Assembly: GCF_037179485.1 (NCBI RefSeq)
Contig: NW_027040693.1
Location: forward strand, 1,922,001-1,986,000
Length of the DNA: 64,000 bases
DNA from: Ochlerotatus camptorhynchus
Taxonomy: Eukaryota; Arthropoda; Insecta; Diptera; Culicidae
Direction of reading: 5' to 3'
Part shown: in pieces, positions 57,309 to 64,000 of the stretch
Numbering within the stretch: position 1 is the stretch's first letter
How the letters are laid out: the number at the start of each line of letters is the position of its first letter
The notes under the pieces: model-generated
The model's database searches: none
What the model was told of the DNA's origin: nothing
The model's input: the letters and a program-made list of their open reading frames with translations, nothing else
Position numbers and translations under genes: made by a program

Positions 57309-58124
57309 CTAATCCTCAAGACCACTCAAACGTCGAAGTTGTTCAACTCGAAGACGTGCCACCGGCTTGGTAAGCAGATCAGCTACCATTACTTCTGACG
57401 GGCAATACACGTACTCGATGACTCCAGTCCGATACAAATCTTTCACGAAATTATACTTCGTATCAATATGTTTCTTCGTCGTGTTGCTATATTTCTCGGA
57501 TTGCAGGATTTTCAAGCAAGATCGGTTGTCCTTATTTAGCTGAACTGTTTGAACGTTTTCACCCAGATCATGTTCAAGTCGCTGAAGCCAGATTGCCTCT
57601 TGAGAAGCCTCGCATAAGGCGACGAACTCGGCCTCCGCAGTTGATAAAGAGACACACGTCTGTTTGCGGCACGCCCAGGATATGGTACCGCCGCAGAACT
57701 TGAACAGAAATCCGCTTTCGGATTTGCGATCCAACCGGCATTCCACCCAATCGGCATCAGGATGACCCATTTATCTTCACGACTGCTTAGCCGAAGCTTC
57801 AGATTGATTGAACCCTTCAAGTAACGTACAATTCTGCGTAATTCATTCCAGTTACGCTGCGTAGGATTCGTAAATTTACGGCTCAGAATCGAAACAGGAG
57901 CTGCAATATCGGGTCGACTATTCACAGCAACGAATAACAACTTTCCCGCTAGCTTTTGATATTCCGAGTTATCCGGAAGAGGTTTATCTTCGGTGTCCGG
58001 CTTGAAATATCCGCATCCGCAATGTACTTGCGCTGCAAGATGTGAAAGTCACCAGCACTATCACGTTCCACTTCGATGCCGACATAATTCCGCACTTCTC
58101 CTAGACTAACGATTTCAAAGTTTT
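57309..58124 (-). pseudogene. copia-type RT C-terminal part and RNase H
   Basis: Frames 58152-57949, 57940-57536 and 57770-57309 give NFEIVSLGEVRNYVGIEVERD (RT connection), SRPDIAAPVSILSRKF, RRIVRYLKGS, then RNase H: CVSLSTAEAEFVAL (Glu), KDNRSCLKI (Asp), KHIDTKYNFV and PSEVMVADLLTKP (Asp). Two frame breaks separate the pieces, one near 57770 and one near 57945. This is the Ty1/copia arrangement, with RNase H at the end of pol. Confidence 0.9.
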
Positions 58125-58243
58125 TTTTTCCCGTGTCGTGGACATTTACCACTGCGACCAGTGTTTTGATCTATTGTGGTGTATCCTCTTTTTACTATTT
58201 GCCGTGTGTTTTGATGATCAACCACTATGTAGAGTGATCTTCA

Positions 58244-60909
58244 TCATTCATCATCGGCATTATCCCAATATGGAATTGCACTTCGAATGAAGTTTACAAC
58301 TTTATTGGGTATACTGGTCCAAATTTCTTCAGGTACGGTGAGTCCTTTATCAAGAAATCTGCATCGTTTATTAAATAAAGCAGTGCAATCACACAATAAA
58401 TGTTCAGAGCTTTCGCTCTCCAAATAACAAAAGCGACATCTATCGTCGCTAAGCTTTCCAATTTTTTTAAAATGATATTTACTAGGAAAATGTCCTGTTA
58501 TTAATCCAGTGTAGGTGCTTAAATCTTTTTTGGAAAGATTGAGTAACGTTTGCGTACTCAAAACGTTGGGCTTAATGAATTGTTTAGATTGCCGGGCTGT
58601 TGAGGTATTATTCCAATTGGATTGTACCTTGCTTTTTTCCCAGTTCTTTAATTCCATTTTCAGATTAGAAGGCGATAGACCAATAAATGGTTCGGGACCA
58701 ATAAATTTCTGGGATGAGCCAAGCTTTGCTAATTGATCAGCTTTTTCATTTCCTTCAATGCCGCAATGACCAGGAACCCAATATAGATTTACCTTGTTAC
58801 GACAGGACAATTTCTAAAGTTGATTATAGTATTCCCACACTAACTTTGAAGTGTAGATCATTGATTTAAGGGCATTCAATGCTGCTTGACTGTCCGAAAA
58901 AATGCATATGTTTGCATTCCTATAATTTCTTTTTAAACATATTTCTACACATTCTAGAATCGCAAATATTTCTACTTGGAATACTGTTGGCCATTTACCC
59001 ATTGCTACAGAACAGTTAATTCCGGGACCTGTTATTCCTGCCCCTACCCTGTTATCCTGTTTTGAGCCATCCGTGTAGAATGTTATAGACCCAGGACGAA
59101 TCAACGGCCCTCCAGTCTCCCAATCATTGCGTGTTGTATTAAACACATTAAATAGATGGTTGAATTCATAAGTTTTTGCCATAAAATCTTCATTCTTTAA
59201 AATTAGTGGACTTAATTGAATCTCTTTCAAGATGCTCATATGATTTTTAAGATCTCCTTCAAAGAGCTCTTTTGTTCGTCTGAGTCTGAGAGCATTTTTC
59301 ATTGCATCCAGTTGAATGAATTGATGTAAAGGAAGAAGATTAAGCAAAGCTTCTAAGGCTTTAGATGGAGTACTGCGCATTGCTCCAGTTATGGAGGTAG
59401 TGGCCAACCTCTGCAGTTTTTCAAGTCTTTGTTGAGCTGTTTTTTGCACTGTTTTTGGCCACCAAACTAGTGATGCATAAATTATTCTTGGTTTTACTAT
59501 AGCCGAATAAATCCAATGTAACATTTTAGGTTTGAGTCTCCATTTCTTACCAAACGTCCTTTTACTAATCCAAAGGGCATTGGTTGCTTTTTTTATTACT
59601 TGTTCTAAATGTACATTCCAATAGAGCTTGCTACCTAAAGTTACTCCTAAATATTTTACTTCCGAAGAATATTTTAATTCTGTTCCTTCCAAAGAAAGTT
59701 TTGAAAATAAGACTTTTCGTCTTTTTGTAAAGGGTACAATCGTTGTTTTTGAAGGATTTATTTTCAATCCTTCATTCTTGCACCACAGTGTAGCTACATT
59801 TAATGCCGTCTGCATTCTGCTTGATATGATTTCATCAAATTTTCCGCTATTATCACTATATCATCCGCAAACCCAATAATTTCAAACCCTAGCGATTCAA
59901 GACTAATAAGAAGCTCGTCTACTACTAGCGACCATAGAAGAGGAGAGAGGACGCCTCCTTGAGGACAGCCTTTAGCAGCTGTTACTTTTATGGTTGACTC
60001 TCCAAGATTTGATGTTATTTCACGATTCGATAACATTTCTACTATCCAATATATTACGCTTTCATTAAACCCACGTCTTTTCATGGCAGTTTCCATTGAT
60101 TTAAAAGACGCATTATCAAATGCTCCTTCAATATCAAGAAAGGCAGCCATTAATACCTCCTTTGCTTCGAAGGATTTTTCGATTTTTGAGACAAGAGTGT
60201 GTAATGCTGTAATTGTTGATTTGCCGGGTTGATAAGCAAATTAAGCTTTACTCATTGGTATTTTTGGAAGAATTTCAGATTTGATATGTTCATCTATTAT
60301 CTTCTCCATTAATTTAAGGAAAATTGACGACAAACTGATTGGTCTGAATGATTTGGGAGAAGACTTGTCTTTTTTATTAGCCTTTGGTATAAATACTACT
60401 CGAACTTGTCGCCACGTTGTAGGAATGTATCTAAGCAAAAAGCTTGCTTTAAGTAAACTTACTAAGGCCGGAATCAATACTGTTTTACACTTTTGAATTA
60501 AAATTGGATAAATTCCATCCAAACCTGGAGATTTGAATGGTTCAAAAGAGTCTATAGCCCATGCAACTTTAGAATTAGTAAACATTACACTAGCTAGATT
60601 TTTTGCCTCTTCATTGGACTGTCTTGATCCATTTACTGAGTCATGACCTCTAGCGAAATTTACAACAGATATAGTGGAAGTAGTAGGCAAATACTCTGGG
60701 AAGTGAGATTGCATCATTACTTCCAATGTTTCTTTAGTAGTTAAGGTAAAAGAACCGTCCTCTTTTTTAAGGGCTCCTAAGCCGTTTGCATGATCCTTAG
60801 ATAGGACTTTTTGAAGTCTTGCGGTAACAGGAGTACTTTCAATGTTTTCACACATATGTCTCCAATCTTTACGTTTGGATCTTCTAATTTCTTTGTTATA
60901 GTCAGTCAA
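58244..60909 (-). pseudogene. LOA-type LINE RT and RNase H polyprotein, three lesions
   Basis: Minus strand in order: IPTTWRQVRVVFIPK and SFRPISLSS (RT start), FLDIEGAFDN (motif A), GCPQGGVLSPLLW, GFADDIVII (motif C FADD), YLGVTLGSK, thumb; RNase H with FYTDGSKQDNRVGAG (Asp), VFQVEIFAILECVE (Glu), IFSDSQAAL (Asp), HCGIEGNEKADQLAK (Asp); and a C-terminal zinc finger, CRFCYLESESSEHLLCDC. The frame is broken by a TAA at 60241, a one-base deletion just after the FADD box (about 59850) and a TAG at 58814. All RT and RNase H catalytic residues are still present. Confidence 0.92.
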
Positions 60910-60970
60910 AGCCTCTTTATAGGTAGACCAATTTCCTATTATTTTAGGAAATTGGTATACCTATAAAGAG
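60906..60970. repeat. inverted duplication at the 5' end of the LINE
   Basis: CAAAGCCTCTTTATAGGTA at the left and TACCTATAAAGAGGCTTTG at the right are inverted, as are the inner CCAATTTCCTA / TAGGAAATTGG, around a loop of about 6 bases. The left arm belongs to the LINE coding region (STYKEALTDYN); the right arm is a short inverted copy abutting copia DNA. Confidence 0.85.
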
Positions 60971-61262
60971 GCTTTGAAGTTACGAGCCAATGTCCGGCTG
61001 ACCCACGTGATTATTACTTCTTCCTCGCTGGCGATGATCGTATCATCAACGTAGACCAGGAAGTAGCAGCGTTTTCCGTTGACCACCTTACTGTACCGAC
61101 ACGGGACCGCTTCGCTTCTCTTGAAACCGTCACCTTCCAGCACTTGATGAAGTTTGATGTTCCATGAACGAGCACTCTGCTTAAGCCCGCGTATAAGCTA
61201 CATTTTAAACGGCAGACCTTGCCTTCAGCACCCTCAACGATGAACCCCGGCGGCTGCCGCAT
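60971..61262 (-). pseudogene. copia-type RT N-terminal part (YVDD box)
   Basis: Reads CMRQPPGFIVEGAEGKVCRLK, then a frame change, VLEGDGFKRSEAVPCRYSKV, and YFLVYVDDTIIASEEEV with the catalytic YVDD. It continues to SRTLARNF, where the LINE begins. Upstream it is fused to gag with no protease or integrase between. Confidence 0.88.
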
Positions 61263-61842
61263 GCAAAGCTGGTTCTGCACTTTTGTCACTGTGCGCGTGA
61301 TTCGCCTTCTTCTGCCACTCGTCAATTAATTTGCCTTTCACGAGGTCCAAGGTCAAATCCGCATCAGGCCTTGCTTCCAAAGCAGTCACTAGTGTCTCAT
61401 ATTCTTCCGGGAGACCACTGAACAGAATCGCCTCGAGCCATTGATCATCCAAAAGAGCGTTTGCCTGCAACCCGTTCAATTTTTCCCCTAGATCCGTCAG
61501 CGTCGCCGTTGTGCTCCAGCCGGAGACGGCGAATTTTTCGTATGAGAGAAACTTTCGTGCTGAGGGTTCTTTTCACATGCACTTTTTTGAGGTTCTCTCA
61601 CGCCTCCTTGGCAGTTTTGGCTTTCCGAATGTGGATGCAATATGACTGTCCTCGACAGCTAATCTGACTGTTGCCATGGCCTGCTGATTTTTCGTCTCCC
61701 ATGCGGGTGTAACGGGCTCCGGTTTCGCCTTGTCGATAGCATCCCAAGATCCATCCTTTATTAGGAGCAGTTTCATTTTGAAGCTCGAATTTTCATAGTT
61801 GGAAGCATTCAACTTGGTGAACGACACCAGTTTTTCACTCAT
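61263..61842 (-). pseudogene. copia-type gag remnant
   Basis: Begins MSEKLVSFTKLNASNYENSS and continues with WDAIDKAKPEPVTPAWETKN; after a frame change near 61580 it reads LLDDQWLEAILFSGLPEEYE and DLTLDLVKGKLIDEWQKKAN. This is the UBN2-like capsid region of Ty1/copia gag. It ends just before where the zinc knuckle would start and runs into the RT junction at about 61263. Confidence 0.88.
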
Positions 61843-61911
61843 CTTGGGACCGACGGAAAAATCAAGCGATCAAAAATCACAAAATCCCGAATAACCACTC
61901 GTGACTCCGAT

Positions 61912-61928
61912 GCGCTGGGCCCATAACC
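61912..61928 (-). promoter_or_regulatory. primer binding site of the copia-type element
   Basis: On the minus strand, GGTTATGGGCCCAGCGC directly follows the 5' LTR. This matches the kind of site used by Drosophila copia, which primes with an internal part of initiator tRNA-Met. Confidence 0.75.
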
Positions 61929-62173
61929 TATGGGACACACATGGCAGACACGCAAAAACGGATGGAATCGGACGAAATATCGGAATTCGGATTAAATTCA
62001 ACACGGTACGGACATAACTTGTACTAACACGTTTTTTTATTCTGATTGTACTTTTGCGAATGCCACAGAAAAATTGAACGATGGAAAGGGAATAGCAAAT
62101 TACACTGTAAAGTGAAACAAGGAACTTTTTACTCTAATATATGCAATGAAGCAGTGTTGCTAGTTTATCTACA
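61929..62173 (-). repeat. copia-type 5' LTR (right)
   Basis: 245 bp, aligned to the left LTR with few substitutions and one 13-base length difference. On the element strand it starts TGTAGATAAACTAGC and ends CCCATA. It should hold the promoter, but I see no clear TATA box. Confidence 0.88.
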
Positions 62174-62178
62174 ACATG

Positions 62179-62836
62179 AAGCTAGATCCAGCCAGAAGAT
62201 CGTGTTGCTTCAACAGAGGAAGCAGACGCTTCTGTAGACACTCCTTGAGGTAGATGTCCCCGTTTACAGTCCCGGTAGTCAAGAACGACGCACTCCGTTT
62301 GCCACATGAGCGGATCGCGCAAATCATGTATTTCTTGGTAAACTTTGAAAGTTTCTACTTCCTTACTTCCTCCGGAACATCAAACTTGTGCTGGGCGGCG
62401 AAGGAAGCTGCCGAAAGTCCACCTTGACATCCATGATGAGACAGTGACGATTCGTCAGCAGCTGGGTGTACAATTTCCGGGTCCGTGACTTTCCCACCGT
62501 ATTTTGCCGTTCGTCAAGATTTGGAGCCTTCTGCACTTTTTACGTATGCAGTCCCTCCCGATCCTTGGCTCTCTGAACGAAAAATTTGTACAGATTCAAC
62601 TATTTGGTCACATCCCTGACCGAAGCATTGAGATTCCGCTTAAACGCTTTCACGACACGCTTGTGATTCTGATCGCTAATAGAACATCCATTCTGACCGT
62701 ATTTCTCCTTCCGTTCGATGCTCAGAGTTTCGTAGTAACGTTTAATCACACGACTCACCGTTGACTGCACGATTTCGAGTTGTTTTCCGATGTTCCGACG
62801 AGAGAGTTGAGGATTTTCCAGGTAGTTGCGCAACAT
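62179..62836 (-). pseudogene. DD37E transposase, N-terminal part
   Basis: Starts near 62836 with MLRNYLENPQLSRRNIGKQL and the helix-turn-helix IVQSTVSRVIKRYYETLS, then KAFKRNLNASVRDVTK. Further on, in other frames, come the first Asp region and, next to the copia border, IFWLDLAS with the second Asp. Several frameshifts are present. Closer to the 32.5-kb copy (shared VSRVIKR, NRNLNASVRDV) than to the 4- and 9-kb copies. Confidence 0.85.
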
Positions 62837-63054
62837 AAATTCGCGACGTTACTTTTTGTGTGACTCAATTTTTTCAAATTTTCGAAAAACTGACAGCGAT
62901 AAAAATACAGTGTTAACAATACACTCTAAACTACTTCTACCTAAATTTTTAATAGAAAATAGCCAATGGGTAGTTTTCTACAGCATTTTTCCGCGGGACA
63001 CCCTTTGTCATTACCTTTTGATGTTGCAGAATTTTGGAAGATAACCTGAATCAC

Positions 63055-63381
63055 AATTGGGTTCTTTAATTTTGAAAAATATATCATTTTCTGAGCACAG
63101 CGATGTTTTTTTTCGAACCCACATACCTTCATCCCGATTTTTAAATCAAGATTTAAAGCAAAATAATAACTTCACTGTTTGACACAAAACTGACAAACTG
63201 ACAGCTCGCTCCCATACAAAGTTACACCGAGGGGCGCTAATAAGGTGATTTTTTGCGAATGAAATCATTCTTATTTAAAATAGTTCCAGTGCACCAAAAT
63301 TGATGAAATTTTGGGTTTGGGTTCCTTTTTAATGCAGATTACGAATATGCATTTACCTCAATACACTTAAAGAACCCAATT
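63055..63381. mobile_element. MITE ended by AATTGGGTT, copy 2
   Basis: AATTGGGTTCTTTAA at the left and TTAAAGAACCCAATT at the right are exact inverted repeats 327 bp apart. It lies 50 bp beyond the end of the DD37E element and matches 27191-27534 in order and orientation. Confidence 0.82.
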
Positions 63382-64000
63382 AACGGAAGTACGTTCAATT
63401 GAGCTGAACTTCGCGTCTATTATGACTCAATGTTATGTCAAAATTGAGGCTCGTATATGTCAGTCTCAGTGCAACAAAATTTACATCAATTTTTATAAGT
63501 GTGTACGGCCAATGAGAGTAACTCAAAATTGAGTTGAATTTGACTCAAAATTGCAAAAAAATTTGGCTACCCAGGAATGCGTAATTTTTTTTCCAGATTT
63601 TCCGGGACATTCTTCTTAAATACCATAGAACCATAGAGGTAACTCTAAGACCAGAAGGTCCCGAACAAACAGGCTAAACTTTTTGGCTCAGCTCTGGTAA
63701 GGGAGAACAGCCCATAATGCACCCCTGGGGTAAAATGCCCACTTATAGAAAAAACAGCGATAACTTTTCCTCAGATGCATTTTCCGGGTAACGGTTTGTG
63801 ATTGTTTTCAACTGGAGGTTTCACAAATAATTCTTGATCATAAAATCATGTATTGACCTGCTGATTCCTTAAAAAATTGCATTTTGTGCAAAACAGGACA
63901 CAGTTGTTAAAATCATCGACTGTAAATTAAGCTTTTAACATCATATATCACAAAAAAAAAATTAACAAATTTACGCTTCGTATATTTTTTTAGATATTTT
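63382..64000. other. unassigned; repeat-end words
   Basis: ACTCAAAATTGAGTTGAATT near 63531 resembles the interior words of the CACGGAGA-ended MITE. AGAGGTAACTCTAAGACC at about 63635 is shared with 43017-43042. GGGGTAAAATGCCCAC at 63728 looks like a MITE end. No gene. Confidence 0.35.

Larger units (their letters stand above)
58125..60970 (-). mobile_element. LOA-type LINE inserted in copia RT
   Basis: The 3' end is a run of nine A's (plus-strand T's, 58123-58131) after a 3' UTR of about 110 bp. The 5' end is truncated and terminates in a short inverted copy of its own first 33 bp (60906-60970). Copia RT codons ARNF and NFEIVSL lie on the two sides, so this is the youngest layer of the nest. 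The target duplication is short and imperfect around AACTT. Confidence 0.9.
57056..62173 (-). mobile_element. copia-type LTR retrotransposon, internally deleted, carrying a LINE
   Basis: Two direct LTRs (57056-57287 and 61929-62173) flank gag and pol remnants on the minus strand. The 5-bp duplication ACATG (57051-57055 and 62174-62178) marks insertion into the transposase codons between IFWLDLAS and CHYSNV. Without the LINE only about 2.3 kb remain: gag is joined directly to the RT, so protease and integrase are gone. Confidence 0.9.
56642..63005 (-). mobile_element. DD37E element split by a copia element
   Basis: The ends AAGGGTGTCCCACG (56642) and, complemented, AAGGGTGTCCCGCG (63005) are the inverted termini of a DD37E element. 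TA precedes the left end; TG follows the right, probably a decayed TA. Removing the 5118-bp LTR element and its 5-bp duplication leaves about 1241 bp, close to the 1295-bp intact relative. This is the outermost and therefore oldest layer of the nest. Confidence 0.85.

Noticed and set aside
61461..61667. Plus-strand frame in the copia region
   Set aside because: It is antisense to gag and is produced by the complementary codons.

Overview
The window reads as a repeat-rich chromosomal segment of a culicine mosquito, most likely Aedes. I infer this from the mix of elements: DD37E Tc1/mariner-type transposons (the ITmD37E group known from mosquitoes), Jockey-, I- and LOA-type LINEs, a copia-like LTR element, a tRNA-derived SINE and many short hairpin (MITE-like) elements. 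There are no operons, bacterial ribosome sites or CRISPR arrays. No complete host gene is visible. The only host-like coding signal is a possible first exon of a small type II membrane protein at 2322-2504.

Layout. 1-3.3 kb: small hairpin elements and a GC-richer stretch with the candidate exon. 3.3-10.7 kb: an interspersed repeat, two broken DD37E transposase copies and two copies of an unusual element carrying 136-bp tandem arrays. 11-16 kb: mostly unassigned sequence with hairpin MITEs. 16.2-22.2 kb: one old I-type LINE on the plus strand, split by three insertions; one of these is the best-bounded copy of the 136-bp-array element (20092-22006). 22.3-23.7 kb: LOA-type LINE fragment. 24-30.7 kb: SINE, a foldback element with internal 145-bp tandem repeats, and MITEs. 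30.7-31.9 kb: nearly complete mariner-like element. 32-36.2 kb: Jockey-type LINE holding a complete but inactivated DD37E element. 36.6-39.6 kb: I-type LINE. 39.6-42.5 kb: host-like, low-repeat DNA. 43-44.8 kb: an RTE-like LINE interrupted by a Jockey-type fragment. 45-48.5 kb: MITEs and a 1.27-kb segment flanked by 24-bp direct repeats. 48.8-53.2 kb: Jockey-type LINE with a SINE inside it, twin hairpins and a second ORF1 fragment. 54-56.6 kb: MITEs. 56.6-63.0 kb: a three-level nest, with a LOA LINE inside a copia element inside a DD37E transposon.

The window is therefore best read as a stratigraphy of insertions. Target-site duplications give the order of events at several places: SINE into Jockey, copia into DD37E, LOA into copia, hAT-like foldback into I-type LINE. 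Every transposase and reverse transcriptase I could follow carries at least one stop, frameshift, truncation or lost catalytic residue, so nothing here looks autonomous. The most unusual structure is the hAT-ended foldback family whose arms are built from 136-bp tandem repeats rich in GCCAT/ATGGC (Pho/YY1-like) motifs.
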